In this document: positions 25,344 through 33,928 of the stretch, one piece after another
Layout: every line of letters starts with the position of its first letter
Numbering within the stretch: the first letter of the stretch is position 1
DNA from: CAZJFH01 sp964545205
GTDB taxonomy: Bacteria > Pseudomonadota > Alphaproteobacteria > Rhodospirillales > Magnetospirillaceae
Assembly (NCBI GenBank): GCA_964545205.1
Contig: CAZJFH010000013.1
Location: 1 to 64,000, forward strand
Direction of reading: 5' to 3'
DNA length: 64,000 nt
Translations under genes and position numbers: made by a program
Notes under the pieces: generated by a model
Told to the model about the DNA's origin: nothing
What the model saw: the letters and a program-made list of their open reading frames with translations, nothing else
The model's database searches: none

Positions 25344-26471
25344 TCACGGCCCGGCTCCGTCGATCGGGCGCAGCACGCCGACCGGCAGCGGCGGCGCCGC
25401 CGGGCTGATGCTGTGGAGATACGACAGCAGGTCGGCGCGCAGGGCGGCGTCGGTCACGCCGGCGAACTCCATCCTGGTGCCCGGCGCGAAGGTCTGCGGA
25501 TCGGCCAGGTACTGGTCCAGCCACTCGATCAGCCAGGCGCCTTCCAGGCTGCGCAGGGTGATGGAGTAGTCGAAGCCCTCGGCGCCGCCGATGTCGCGGT
25601 TCACGATGCCGCTCAGATTGGGGCCGATGCGGTGACCGTCGGCCGGAGACAGCCCGTGGCAGACGGCGCAGGCCTTGGCGACGGCGCGACCGCGCTCGGG
25701 ATCGGCGTCGTGGAGGCGGGTGGCGAGATCGGCCGGCGGCGCCGCGGCGGTCCGATGTTCGGGTTCGGGCTGGGGCTCCGGCTCCGGCTCCGGTTCGGGC
25801 GCGGTCGCCGCCGCGGTCGCCGCTTCGGGTTCGGCGACCGGCGCCGGTTCCGGTGCGGGCGTTTCGGCCGGCGCGGCGGCGACGGCGTCCTCAACCGGCC
25901 GCGGGTCGGCGAGGCTGGCCAGGAACGCGATCAGGTCCGCCCGCTCCTGGGGATCCGCCATGCCGGCGAACGGCATCTTGGTCCCGGGGACGAACTCGGC
26001 CGGCTTGAGCAGGAACGCGTCGAGCGCCGCCGCCGACCAGGTTCCCTCGAGCGCGCCCATCGGCGCGGAATAGGTGTAGCCCGGCGCCGCGCCGATCGGC
26101 GCGCCGACCATGCCGTAGAGGTTCGGCCCGACGCGGTGGCCGTCGTGCTTGCCGAAGGAGTGGCACATCTTGCACTTGGCGATCACGCGCTCGCCGCGGC
26201 CGATGTCGCCGGCCGGAAGTTCGGCGACGATCGCCGACGCCGCAGGCGCCGCCGCGGGCGTGGCGGGCTCGGGCACGGGCGCGGCGGCCACTTCTGGCGC
26301 CGCTGCGGGCGCGCGGGTCGCGGCCGTCGGCTTGACGGCCGCGACGGCCTGGCGGACCGGATGGCGCGCCTGGAACTCCCGCAACCAGATTTCCGCAAAG
26401 TCGTCGACGGCCTGCACGAGTCCCACGGCCGCGACCGCGGCGACGATCATCTGTGGGTATTTCCCGGTCAC
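25344..26471 (-). CDS. Membrane-anchored diheme cytochrome c
   Basis: 375 residues. A hydrophobic N-terminal segment (MIVAAVAAVGLVQAVDD) acts as an anchor. Two class I cytochrome c domains follow, each with a heme site (CKMCHSFG, then CAVCHGLS) and a distal Met region (GTKMPFAGM; GTRMEFAGV), joined by a Pro/Glu-rich linker (PEPEPEPEPQPEPEH). The two domains resemble each other (DGHRVGPNLYGMV / DGHRIGPNLSGIV), so the gene grew by internal duplication. GTG at 26471 is chosen for the AGGAG nine bases upstream; ATG at 26450 is the alternative. Likely electron shuttle between membrane complex and periplasmic partners. Confidence 0.87.
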   Translation of the reverse strand: MTGKYPQMIVAAVAAVGLVQAVDDFAEIWLREFQARHPVRQAVAAVKPTAATRAPAAAPEVAAAPVPEPATPAAAPAASAIVAELPAGDIGRGERVIAKCKMCHSFGKHDGHRVGPNLYGMVGAPIGAAPGYTYSAPMGALEGTWSAAALDAFLLKPAEFVPGTKMPFAGMADPQERADLIAFLASLADPRPVEDAVAAAPAETPAPEPAPVAEPEAATAAATAPEPEPEPEPQPEPEHRTAAAPPADLATRLHDADPERGRAVAKACAVCHGLSPADGHRIGPNLSGIVNRDIGGAEGFDYSITLRSLEGAWLIEWLDQYLADPQTFAPGTRMEFAGVTDAALRADLLSYLHSISPAAPPLPVGVLRPIDGAGP

Positions 26472-26512
26472 GGCAATGCTCTCCTGCTCGGCGGGTTCGA
26501 ATGTCGGACGGG

Positions 26513-26528
26513 AGCAAGAAGCATGCCG
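26513..26528 (-). promoter_or_regulatory. Sigma-54 promoter for the diheme cytochrome operon
   Basis: Reverse strand CGGCATGCTTCTTGCT: GG-N10-GC, TTGCT at -12, about 43 bases before the GTG start. The sequence resembles the promoter at 16476 (GCTTCTTGC shared). Confidence 0.8.
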
Positions 26529-26569
26529 TTCCGAAAGCGGGGAAAAGTGGTCGCCTCGCCGGTCCGCCA

Positions 26570-26585
26570 TTCCCGAAGTTGCGAA
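26570..26585. promoter_or_regulatory. TTCCCG-type element
   Basis: TTCCCGAAGTTGCGAA, a good half-site with a weak second half, about 50 bases upstream of the left-facing sigma-54 promoter. A second fragment, AATTCCGGGAAAG, begins at 26636. Confidence 0.4.
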
Positions 26586-26650
26586 GGCCGGCCCCGCGGA
26601 TGACACGCCTGTCCGTCCGGGAGGGGATGCCGTCAATTCCGGGAAAGGGA

Positions 26651-26694
26651 GCAGGCCGCGGAAGTAGGAGAGGGCAGACTCTTCCGCGGCCTGC
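26651..26694. repeat. Perfect 14-bp inverted repeat in a 499-bp non-coding gap
   Basis: GCAGGCCGCGGAAG (26651-26664) and CTTCCGCGGCCTGC (26681-26694) are exact reverse complements around a 16-base spacer. The element sits in the 26472-26970 gap, the longest non-coding stretch in the window. The gap otherwise holds a sigma-54 promoter on the left, TTCCCG fragments and a weaker promoter-like site on the right; no small gene was evident. It could be a cruciform, a terminator of an untracked transcript or a large operator. Confidence 0.7.
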
Positions 26695-26930
26695 GGCCGG
26701 CTAGGGGGTAACCGGCTTTTTCGGCGCTCTTTGGCGGACAACCGACTTGCCCGGCCGCGCGCGCTGGTTTACCGATATCGAGACTTGGCGGCCGGTTTTC
26801 TGGGGAAAAGCCGCCGTCGCCTTCGGCTCCAGCGCTATCCGCAAGAAGCGTGCCAGCAACTCGGCGGCGACACATCGCGAAATCGAAGGCTCGGCACGTC
26901 GGCATCCCGGCGCGCCGCCCAGGCCCCACG

Positions 26931-26946
26931 TGGCATGGTTGTTGAA
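26931..26946 (+). promoter_or_regulatory. Weak sigma-54-like site before a histidine kinase
   Basis: TGGCATGGTTGTTGAA keeps TGGCA and the TTG of the -12 box with right spacing but has GA in place of GC. It is about 25 bases from the preferred GTG start at 26971, so it may be a weak variant promoter or a chance match. Confidence 0.35.
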
Positions 26947-26970
26947 AGTGTCGACGGCGAGGAGATTGCT

Positions 26971-29106
26971 GTGGCGGCATTGGCGGAACAGGGCGGGCGT
27001 AAGCGACGAGGTCGGCCGATCGCGGCCGTCCTGCGCGCGTTCGCCGGCGGCTTGGTGGTGATGATGCTGGTCATGGCCGCGGTGGCGATGATCGATTCCG
27101 CCGAGCGCGACGGCCACCGCGTGCAGCGCCGTGCCGACGCGATGCTGTACGCCAGCGTCGTGCGCGCCAAGCTCGAAGGCACCGTCCAGCAGCGGCTGCG
27201 CATCGCCTATGGCCTCGCGGCCTTCGCCCGCAGCCAGTTCGACGAGTTGCCGGCCAATTTCTACAAATTCGCCGAAGCCCTGATGCAGTCCGGCGTGTCC
27301 GGCATCCGCAGCCTGCAGCTCGCGCCGGACGCGGTGGTGCGCTACGTCTATCCCTATACCGGCAACGAGAAGGCGATGGGCCACGACCTGCTGTCCGATC
27401 CCAACCGCCGCGACGCCGTGCGGAAGGCCATCGAGCAGCGGCTGTTCGTGGTCGCCGGGCCGTTCGACCTCATCCAGGGCGGCAAGGGCCTGGTGGCGCG
27501 GCTGCCGATCTACCGCACCACCGACGTCGGCGAGACGTTCTGGGGCTTCGCCACCGTGGTGATGGATGCCGAGCCGCTGTTCGAGGCCGCCAACCTGCCG
27601 ACCAGCCCGGAGGCCTTCTATCAGGTCGCGGTGCGCGGAACCGACGGACTGGGCGAGCGCGGCGGCGTGTTCTTCGGCGATGCCGGGCTGTTCGCGCAGG
27701 ATCCCGTGGTGCTGGACGTCGCCCTGCCCAGCGGCCGCTGGCAGGTCGCCGTGGTGCCGCACGGCGGCTGGGGCAGCGTCGCGCCGTCGACCGGATACAC
27801 CTGGGCGATCGGCACCACGCTGTCGCTGGTCGCCGGATTGCTGACCATGCTGCTGCTGCTGGCGCCCGAGGCGCTGCGCCGCCAGGTCGCCCGCGCGACC
27901 GTGGCCTTGCGCGAGAGCGAGGAGCAGTTCCGCCGCGTCTCCGAATCCGCCACCGACGCCATCGTCTCGATCGATGCCGAGGGCCGCGTGGTGTTCTGGA
28001 ACCGCGCCGCCGAGGCCAATTTCGGCTACACCTCCGCCGAGGTGATCGGCAAGCCGGTCTCGATGCTGATGCCGCCGCGCTTCCGCAGCCAGCACGACGA
28101 GGGCTTCGCCCGGGTGATCGCGGGCGAGAGGCCGCGCCGCGCCGGCTCGACCTTCGAGGTGACCGGGCTGCACAAGAACGGCTCCGAGTTTCCCATCGAG
28201 CTTTCGAACGCGGTGTGGTCGGCCGGCGGCGTCACCTATGTCACCGCCATCATCCGCAACATCTCCGAGCGCCGGCGCGCCGAGCGCGAGCAGGCGCAAT
28301 TGCGCGAGCGCTTCCACCAGGTTCAGCGCATGGAGGCGATCGGCACGCTCGCCAGCGGCGCGGCGCACGAGTTCAACAACATCCTGAACGCCATCATGGC
28401 GCACGCCGACAGCGCCGCCATGAATCTGTCGCCGCAGGATCCGGCCGCGCAGGCGGTGGCCGAGATCCAGGAGGGCGCCTGGCGCGCCGCCGACATCGTG
28501 CGACGCCTGCTGGTGTTCGGCGAGCGCGAGGCCGACGCCGTCGCGCCGGTCTCGCTGTCCCGGGTCGTGGAGGACACGATCGCCGATCTGCGCCGCGCCG
28601 TGCCGCCCTGGGTGAGTTTGGACGTCGCGGTGCCCGACGGCGCCGCCACCGACGTGGCCTGCGATTCGGCGCAGCTCGCCCAGGTGGTGACCAGCCTGTG
28701 CGTCAACGCCCTGCAGGCCACCGAGGGCGGCGCCACCCGGATCGGCGTCGAAGTCGCGCGCTGGGACGAGCTCGTCTGCCCGCTGCCGGCCACCGGCGGC
28801 GAGGCGCAGCTCGAGCTCGGACATCTGGCCCGCTGGCCGGCGGTGGCGCTGACCGTCGCCGACGACGGCTGCGGCATGACCCAGGCGGTGCTGTCGCGGG
28901 CGTTCGAGCCGTTCTTCACCACCCGAAAGGTCGGCTCCGGTTCCGGCCTCGGCCTCGCCGTCGTCCACGGCGTCGTCCAGCGCTGCGGCGGCGCGGTCGC
29001 CGTGCGTTCGGGTCCGCAGCAGGGAACGACCGTGACCATCCTGTTTCCGGCCGCGGAGGTCGAACCGGACAGGCCATCCGAAATCGTGGCGGACGCTACG
29101 ATCTGA
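26971..29106 (+). CDS. Membrane sensor histidine kinase (CHASE-PAS-HisKA-HATPase)
   Basis: 711 residues: basic N-terminus, TM1 (about 22-42), periplasmic CHASE-type region with QLAPDAVVRYVYPYTGNEKAMGHDLL (about 60-270), TM2 (about 275-297), PAS (about 300-420), HisKA with phospho-acceptor His466 (AAHEFNNILNAIMAH), and HATPase with FEPFFTTRKVGSGSGLGL. The H-EFNN rather than H-ELRTP box places it with NtrB-like/PAS-linked kinases that pair with varied regulators. No response regulator is adjacent. GTG at 26971 is chosen because GAGGAG lies six bases upstream; an ATG at 26935 is in frame but poorly supported and overlaps the promoter-like site. Confidence 0.88.
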   Translation: MAALAEQGGRKRRGRPIAAVLRAFAGGLVVMMLVMAAVAMIDSAERDGHRVQRRADAMLYASVVRAKLEGTVQQRLRIAYGLAAFARSQFDELPANFYKFAEALMQSGVSGIRSLQLAPDAVVRYVYPYTGNEKAMGHDLLSDPNRRDAVRKAIEQRLFVVAGPFDLIQGGKGLVARLPIYRTTDVGETFWGFATVVMDAEPLFEAANLPTSPEAFYQVAVRGTDGLGERGGVFFGDAGLFAQDPVVLDVALPSGRWQVAVVPHGGWGSVAPSTGYTWAIGTTLSLVAGLLTMLLLLAPEALRRQVARATVALRESEEQFRRVSESATDAIVSIDAEGRVVFWNRAAEANFGYTSAEVIGKPVSMLMPPRFRSQHDEGFARVIAGERPRRAGSTFEVTGLHKNGSEFPIELSNAVWSAGGVTYVTAIIRNISERRRAEREQAQLRERFHQVQRMEAIGTLASGAAHEFNNILNAIMAHADSAAMNLSPQDPAAQAVAEIQEGAWRAADIVRRLLVFGEREADAVAPVSLSRVVEDTIADLRRAVPPWVSLDVAVPDGAATDVACDSAQLAQVVTSLCVNALQATEGGATRIGVEVARWDELVCPLPATGGEAQLELGHLARWPAVALTVADDGCGMTQAVLSRAFEPFFTTRKVGSGSGLGLAVVHGVVQRCGGAVAVRSGPQQGTTVTILFPAAEVEPDRPSEIVADATI

Positions 29107-29116
29107 GCCGGCGTTC

Positions 29117-29132
29117 TGGCCCGGCTATTGCG
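29117..29132 (+). promoter_or_regulatory. Sigma-54 promoter for the polyferredoxin/P19 operon
   Basis: TGGCCCGGCTATTGCG: exact GG-N10-GC spacing, TTGC at -12. Start codon 47 bases downstream. Confidence 0.82.
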
Positions 29133-29178
29133 TAGCAGGGGGCATGTTCCTTTTGTTTCTCACGAATGGGAAACGGCC

Positions 29179-30570
29179 ATGACCACCTGCCAAGCCCCGA
29201 TCCGCCGCCCGGCGACACCGCTCGAGCGCTTCTTCGTCCGACACCGGGACCGTCTCGTCTGGGTGCACGCGGCGATGTTCGTGCTGTTCCTGGGACTGAT
29301 CCTGGGGCCGCTGCTGCTGCCCGAGCCGCCCAGCAGCGCCGGGCCGTTCGATCATCTGACCACCTTCGCCAACTACGTCCTGTGGGGATTGTGGTTCCCG
29401 CTGGTCTTCCTGTCGGTGATCGCCACCGGCCGGTCGTGGTGCGGCCTGCTGTGTCCGATGGGCGCCGCCGCCGAATGGGGCAACCGCTTCGGCCCGCAGC
29501 GCGGCATTCCGGCCTGGCTGCGCTGGGAAGGCACGCCGATCGTCAGCTTCCTGATCATCACCGTGCTCGGCCAGACGGTCGGCGTGCGCGACCATCCCGA
29601 AGCGGTCGCCGGCGTGTTCGGCGGCACCATGCTGGCCGCCTTCGTCACCGGCGTGATCTACGGCCGCCGCCGCCGCGCCTGGTGCCGGCACGCCTGCCCG
29701 ATCGGGCTGCTGCTCGGGGTGTTCTCGCGGCTCGGCGCCGTCGAGTTCGCGCCGGCGCGCCGTCTGGACGGCGGCGACGCCTACACCGAGAAGGGCGTCT
29801 GCCCGACGATGATCGACATCGCGCGCAAGACCGAATCGCGCCACTGCATCGAATGCTTCCGCTGCGTTAATCCCGAGGCCAAGGGCGGCCTGCGGGTACG
29901 CCTGCGCCGGCCGGGGCAGGAGGTCGAGAACATCCGCGACCATCACGGCAACGCCGTCGAGGTTTGGTTCCTGTTCCTCGCCACCGGCATCGCGCTGGGC
30001 GGGTTCCTGTGGATGATCCTGCCGATCTGGCAGGAGTGGCGCCAGATGGTCGGCGAATGGGCGATCGAGCGCGGCTGGTTCTGGATCGGCGAGAGCGGCC
30101 CCGCCTGGCTGATGAGCGTGCATCCCGAGCGCCGCGAGGTGTTCGTGTGGCTCGACTTCCTGCTGATCGTCGGCTTCATGGTCGGGTTCATGGCGGCGAT
30201 GACCGCCGTGCTGGCGGCCACCACCGTGGTGGCGGCATGGGTTTCCGGCCGGGTCGGCGGCTATTCGACGCTTAAGCAGCGCTTCATCGAACTGGGCTAT
30301 CAGTATGCGCCGGTGGCGATGGTGTCGCTTGTGGTCGGGCTCGGCTACGCGCTGTTCGAGCCGCTGCGTCCGCTCGGGCTCGGCTGGGCGATCCCCTTCG
30401 CCAAGGGCGCGCTGTTCGTCGCCGGCCTGCTGTGGAGCGTGCATCTGGGCAACCGCATCCTCGCCAACCAGGGCGTCGCCGCCGCCCGGCGCTGGTTGCC
30501 GCTGCTGCCCGGCTTCGCCGGCAGCCTGGCGATCGGCGCCGCCTGGTGGCCGGCCATCTTCGGACTTTGA
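29179..30570 (+). CDS. NapH/NosR-like membrane 4Fe-4S polyferredoxin
   Basis: 463 residues with several TM helices. Cysteine motifs typical of NapH/NosR/RdxA-type membrane ferredoxins are present: WCGLLCPMGAAAEW, WCRHACPIGLL, CPTMID and HCIECFRCVNPEAKGGLRVRLR, enough for two 4Fe-4S clusters plus CxxxCP sites at the membrane. C-terminal helices (FLLIVGFMVGFMAAMTAVLAA, YAPVAMVSLVVGLGYALF, FVAGLLWSVHLG) are unusual for NapH. It is followed 33 bases later by a P19-type iron-binding protein, so it probably donates electrons for periplasmic ferric/ferrous chemistry or iron uptake. ATG after GGGAAACGGCC. Confidence 0.82.
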   Translation: MTTCQAPIRRPATPLERFFVRHRDRLVWVHAAMFVLFLGLILGPLLLPEPPSSAGPFDHLTTFANYVLWGLWFPLVFLSVIATGRSWCGLLCPMGAAAEWGNRFGPQRGIPAWLRWEGTPIVSFLIITVLGQTVGVRDHPEAVAGVFGGTMLAAFVTGVIYGRRRRAWCRHACPIGLLLGVFSRLGAVEFAPARRLDGGDAYTEKGVCPTMIDIARKTESRHCIECFRCVNPEAKGGLRVRLRRPGQEVENIRDHHGNAVEVWFLFLATGIALGGFLWMILPIWQEWRQMVGEWAIERGWFWIGESGPAWLMSVHPERREVFVWLDFLLIVGFMVGFMAAMTAVLAATTVVAAWVSGRVGGYSTLKQRFIELGYQYAPVAMVSLVVGLGYALFEPLRPLGLGWAIPFAKGALFVAGLLWSVHLGNRILANQGVAAARRWLPLLPGFAGSLAIGAAWWPAIFGL

Positions 30571-30602
30571 CAACACGTCTTGCCATCGAAAGGAGCCATT
30601 CG

Positions 30603-31151
30603 ATGAAACGCATCCTCCTCCCGCTCGTCGGCCTCGCCGCGCTGACCATGACCGCCACCGGAGCTTTGGCCGCCGGCCGCGTCATCGGCCAGCCGATGGA
30701 GCGCAACGAGATGGTGATCGTCGTCCAGTACATCCAGGCGGTGACCATGGACGGCATGAACCACGCAGGCAACGCGATGGGCGGCGGGCCCGGCGACGCG
30801 CACCTGGAAGCGGTGATCTACGCGTCGAAGAACTCCGAGTTCGGCTTCCGCCCCGGCGAGTGGATTCCCTATCTCGATCTCAGCTTCGAGGTGACGAAGC
30901 AGGGCTCGGACTTCAAGAGCGCCGGCCGGCTGCAGCCGATGCTGGCCTCGGACGGGCCTCATTACGGCGCCAACCTGAATCTCGACGGTCCCGGCAAGTA
31001 CACCGTGACCATGACCTTCACGCCGCCGAGCGCCGACATCTTCCCGCGCCACACCGACAAGGAGACGGCGGCCGCCGAGTGGTGGCAGCCGTTCCAGGAG
31101 TCCTGGGACTTCACCTATGTCGGCAGCGTCGGCAAGAAGGGCGGCTACTGA
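30603..31151 (+). CDS. Periplasmic Tp34/P19-type iron-binding protein
   Basis: 182 residues with a signal peptide (MKRILLPLVGLAALTMTATGALA). It matches the P19/Tp34 family of periplasmic Fe2+ (or Cu/Zn) binding proteins: IGQPMERNEMVIVVQYIQAVTMD, DAHLEAVIYASKNSEFGF, ASDGPHYGANLNLDGPGKYTVTM, with Met/His ligands around HAGNAMGGG and GPHYG. These proteins usually work with an Ftr1-like permease; here the partner is the polyferredoxin, and no permease is present in the window. Strong ribosome-binding site AAAGGAGCC. Second gene of the sigma-54 operon. Confidence 0.88.
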   Translation: MKRILLPLVGLAALTMTATGALAAGRVIGQPMERNEMVIVVQYIQAVTMDGMNHAGNAMGGGPGDAHLEAVIYASKNSEFGFRPGEWIPYLDLSFEVTKQGSDFKSAGRLQPMLASDGPHYGANLNLDGPGKYTVTMTFTPPSADIFPRHTDKETAAAEWWQPFQESWDFTYVGSVGKKGGY

Positions 31152-31158
31152 CGTGAAC

Positions 31159-31190
31159 GGGGCTCCCGCCGCCCACGCGGCGGGAGCCCC
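31159..31190. terminator. Perfect 14-bp bidirectional terminator hairpin
   Basis: GGGGCTCCCGCCGC pairs with GCGGCGGGAGCCCC around a CCAC loop, between two convergent stop codons. No T-run, but the stem is unbroken. Confidence 0.7.
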
Positions 31191-31196
31191 GCCGGA

Positions 31197-31565
31197 TCAC
31201 TGCTGCTGCAGGTAGGCGATCACGTTCGCCCGCTCGGCGGCGTCCTTCAGGCCCGGGAAGATCATCTTGTTGCCCGGCATGAAGCCCTTGGGATCGGCGA
31301 GGTACTTGTCGAGAGTCTCGGCGGTCCAGGTGACGCCCGCGCCCTTGGCGGCATCCGAGTACTTGAAGCCGTCGACGCTGCCCGAGGCGCGGCCGACGAC
31401 GCCGGCCAGGCTGGGGCCGACGCCGTTCTTGCCGGCGACCACCGCGTGACAGGCCTTGCACTTGGCGAACGACTTCTCGCCGGCGGCGGCGTCGCCCGCC
31501 AGGGCGGTGCCGGTCGAGAGGGTGACGGCGGCGAACGCGGCGGCGGCAATGAACTTGCTGAACAT
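31197..31565 (-). CDS. Soluble class I cytochrome c (c2/c550-like)
   Basis: 122 residues with a signal peptide (MFSKFIAAAAFAAVTLSTGTALAG). Heme site KCKACHAV (CKACH at 36-40), conserved NGVGPSLAGVVGRASG and distal Met in MPGNKMIFPGLKD, then the C-terminal helix ERANVIAYLQQQ. This is the typical mobile periplasmic electron carrier of respiratory chains, similar to each half of the diheme protein at 25344-26471. No sigma-54-like site was seen upstream, so expression may be housekeeping. Nearest neighbour on the same strand is a histidine kinase 116 bases downstream. Confidence 0.92.
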   Translation of the reverse strand: MFSKFIAAAAFAAVTLSTGTALAGDAAAGEKSFAKCKACHAVVAGKNGVGPSLAGVVGRASGSVDGFKYSDAAKGAGVTWTAETLDKYLADPKGFMPGNKMIFPGLKDAAERANVIAYLQQQ

Positions 31566-31681
31566 TCTCTACTCCGAAAATTGGGATCGCGTCTGGTGCG
31601 GGGGAGCGAGGTTGCGCGCCCTTTATCCCCCGGTCGCGGGCGCGATCACGCCCAGAGCAATCGGCGTGCCGAACCGGACGG

Positions 31682-33295
31682 TCAGGCGGCGTCGGGGAGC
31701 AGCGGCAGCAGGATCGTGAAGGCGGCGCCGGCGCCGGGCGCCGTCTCGACGACGATGCCGCCGCCGGAGCCGGTGACGATGCCGTGCACCGTCGCCAGGC
31801 CCAGGCCGGTGCCCTCGCCCTCGGGCTTGGTCGTGAAGAACGGCTCGAAGATGCGCTCGAGCGTGGCCGCGTCCATGCCGGCGCCGGTGTCCGCGACGGT
31901 CAGCCGGACGTGCGGCCCCGGCGACAACTCGCCGATCCACATCTTGGCGGTCTCGTCGGGCGCGGTGCTGATCTTGCGCGCGCTGCCGGGTCCGGCGGCG
32001 CGGTTCAGCTCGTTGACGAAGATGCCGCGCACCTGCAGCCGGTCCAGCCCGATGCTGAGCGTGCCGGGCCCGCCCTTCATCGCCTGGCGCGCGTTGACGC
32101 AAAGGTTGGTCATGACCTGGAACAGGCGCGTCGGGTCGGCGAGCACCATGAACGGGCCGTCGCCGATCTCGACGCCCAGCGTGATCGCGCGCGGCAGCGA
32201 GGCGCGGACCAGCGCGCCGACCTCCTGGACGATGGCGTCCAGCGCCACCGGCCGCGCGTCGCCGGCATGGTCGCGGCTGAAGGTCAGCAACTGGTTGACG
32301 ATGTCGGCGGCGCGCCAGCCGGCGCCGATGATCTGCTCGAGATCGGCGGCCGCCTCGCAGCCGGCGTCGACCTTGGTCAGCGCGTTGTCGGCGCAGGCGA
32401 CCATCGCGTTGACGATGTTGTTGAAGTCGTGGGCGATTCCGCTGGCGAGCTGGGCGATCGCCTCCATCTTCTGGGAATGATAGAGCTGGGTGCGGAGCGC
32501 GTCGCGGTCGCGTTCGTTGCGCTTGCGCTCGGTCAGGTCGCGCACCACGCCGATGAACAGGCAGCGGCCGTCGCTGCGCAACTGCGTCACCGTCAGGTCC
32601 ATGGGAAACGTGCCGCCGTCGCGCCGCAATCCCACGACCTCGCGCGATTTGCCGATGATGCGCGGCAGCCCCGAGACGAGGTATGCGCCGAGGTAGCCGT
32701 CGTGGCGGCTGCGGTCGGGCTCGGGCATCAGCATCGAGACGTTGCGGCCGATCACCTCGGGCGGCGACCAGCCGAAGATCGCCTGGGCGGCGGCGTTGTA
32801 GCTCTGCACCGTGCCGCGCTCGGAGATGGTGATGATGCCGTCGGCGACCGTCTCCAGGATCCCGGCGAGCTGCTCCTCGCGCCAGCGCGAGCGCAGCGCC
32901 CGTTGACGCAGCGCGCCGATGTCGCGCGCGACCACGATGAACGCCTCGGCCGGTCCGCAGCCGTGGCGGGCGGCGTTGAGCTCGACGTCCACGAACTGGC
33001 CGTCGCGGCGGCGCAGTTTGGTCGGGATCATGCCTTCGTCCTGGACCGTGTCCAGATTGCTGCCGAGCGCCGCGATGTAGTCGGGATGCAGGAAGTCGAC
33101 CAGCGCCCGGCCGGTCATTTCCGCGGTGGAATGGCCGAGCATCTCGGCACCGGCGCGGTTGACGAAGACGAAGGCGCCGTCGCACACGATCGCCATGAGG
33201 TCCCGGCTCATGTCGGCCAGCTTCAGGAAGCCGGCGTCGCGGCAAAGCCCCTGCAGCGGGCAGTCGGCGCCGACGGCATGATGTTTCCAGAGCAT
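31682..33295 (-). CDS. Soluble PAS-PAS histidine kinase
   Basis: 537 residues without TM helices. Two PAS domains (about 28-125 and 140-262; second with SYNAAAQAIFGWSPPEVIGRNVSMLMPEPDRSRHDGYL, the FixL-like signature), HisKA with His289 (SGIAHDFNNIVNAM) and HATPase with FEPFFTTKPEGEGTGLGL. The N-terminal GADCPLQGLCRDAGF holds two Cys that may be redox-active. No cognate regulator adjacent. ATG at 33295 (AGGAAAAACGG upstream) is preferred over in-frame ATGs at 33322 and 33334. A poor sigma-54-like stretch (TGGCGGGCAGGATGCA, reverse strand, near 33318-33333) overlaps the upstream ATG candidates. Confidence 0.85.
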   Translation of the reverse strand: MLWKHHAVGADCPLQGLCRDAGFLKLADMSRDLMAIVCDGAFVFVNRAGAEMLGHSTAEMTGRALVDFLHPDYIAALGSNLDTVQDEGMIPTKLRRRDGQFVDVELNAARHGCGPAEAFIVVARDIGALRQRALRSRWREEQLAGILETVADGIITISERGTVQSYNAAAQAIFGWSPPEVIGRNVSMLMPEPDRSRHDGYLGAYLVSGLPRIIGKSREVVGLRRDGGTFPMDLTVTQLRSDGRCLFIGVVRDLTERKRNERDRDALRTQLYHSQKMEAIAQLASGIAHDFNNIVNAMVACADNALTKVDAGCEAAADLEQIIGAGWRAADIVNQLLTFSRDHAGDARPVALDAIVQEVGALVRASLPRAITLGVEIGDGPFMVLADPTRLFQVMTNLCVNARQAMKGGPGTLSIGLDRLQVRGIFVNELNRAAGPGSARKISTAPDETAKMWIGELSPGPHVRLTVADTGAGMDAATLERIFEPFFTTKPEGEGTGLGLATVHGIVTGSGGGIVVETAPGAGAAFTILLPLLPDAA

Positions 33296-33349
33296 CCGTT
33301 TTTCCTGGTTTCCGTCCTGCATCCTGCCCGCCACTGCGTTACGAAGCCG

Positions 33350-33928
33350 TTACGGCGCACCTGTCAGGCGGAAGAGGACGGTATCGGCGGCCGCGCGCGG
33401 ACGGCGGCCGTTCGTCGGCGCCGGCGCCGTTCCCGCCGCGGTGCCGTCGGCGCGGGCGCCGGCCAGCAGCGCCTCGACGACCAGCGGCAGCAGGCCGACC
33501 GCCTCGCGCTCCTCGGCGTCGGCGGAAGCGTGGGCGCGGTAGACGGTCCGTGGCCGGCCGTTCTGCCGGTTGCGCAGGTCGAGGATTTCGAGGTGCAGCC
33601 AGTGAGTCAACACGGTCCCCGCCAGCAACTCGGTGCCGCCGGCGCCGCGCGGCGTGTCCAGACCGTAGCGGATGTGCACCCGCAGCTCGGCGGCGAGCTC
33701 GCTTTCGGCCGCCAAGAAGCCTTGGCCGATCAGCCGTTCTCCGATCAGTCCGGCCAACCGGTCGAACTGCGCCGAGCCGAGCTGCCGCCGATCCGGGCGG
33801 ATGAAGAACAGGCCGGGATTCGGCAATGTGCCCTTGTGCCGGCGGGTGATGGCGATCGTTCGCGGGGTCGGTCCGGTCGCCAGCAGCATCGCGGCGACCG
33901 GCACCACCAGGACGGTGCGGCGCATCAT
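33350..33928 (-). CDS. Secreted DUF4136-like protein
   Basis: 192 residues with a hydrophobic N-terminus (MMRRTVLVVPVAAMLLATGP) but no lipobox Cys. The body (LFFIRPDRRQLGSAQFDRLAGLIGERLIGQGFLAAE..ELAAELRVHIRYGLD ... LTHWLHLEILDLRNRQN ... VYRAHASADAEEREAVGLLPLVVEALL) parallels the lipoprotein at 38178-38858, placing both in the DUF4136-like group of envelope proteins of unknown function. Its ATG overlaps the stop of the upstream CBS-GGDEF-EAL gene by four bases (ATGA), so the two are translationally coupled. Confidence 0.7.
   Translation of the reverse strand: MMRRTVLVVPVAAMLLATGPTPRTIAITRRHKGTLPNPGLFFIRPDRRQLGSAQFDRLAGLIGERLIGQGFLAAESELAAELRVHIRYGLDTPRGAGGTELLAGTVLTHWLHLEILDLRNRQNGRPRTVYRAHASADAEEREAVGLLPLVVEALLAGARADGTAAGTAPAPTNGRRPRAAADTVLFRLTGAP

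Noticed and set aside
33318..33333. Reverse-strand GG-N10-GC match TGGCGGGCAGGATGCA upstream of the PAS-PAS kinase.
   Set aside because: Both boxes are poor (TGGCGG, ATGCA) and it lies only about 24 bases from the start codon, within range of chance in GC-rich DNA.
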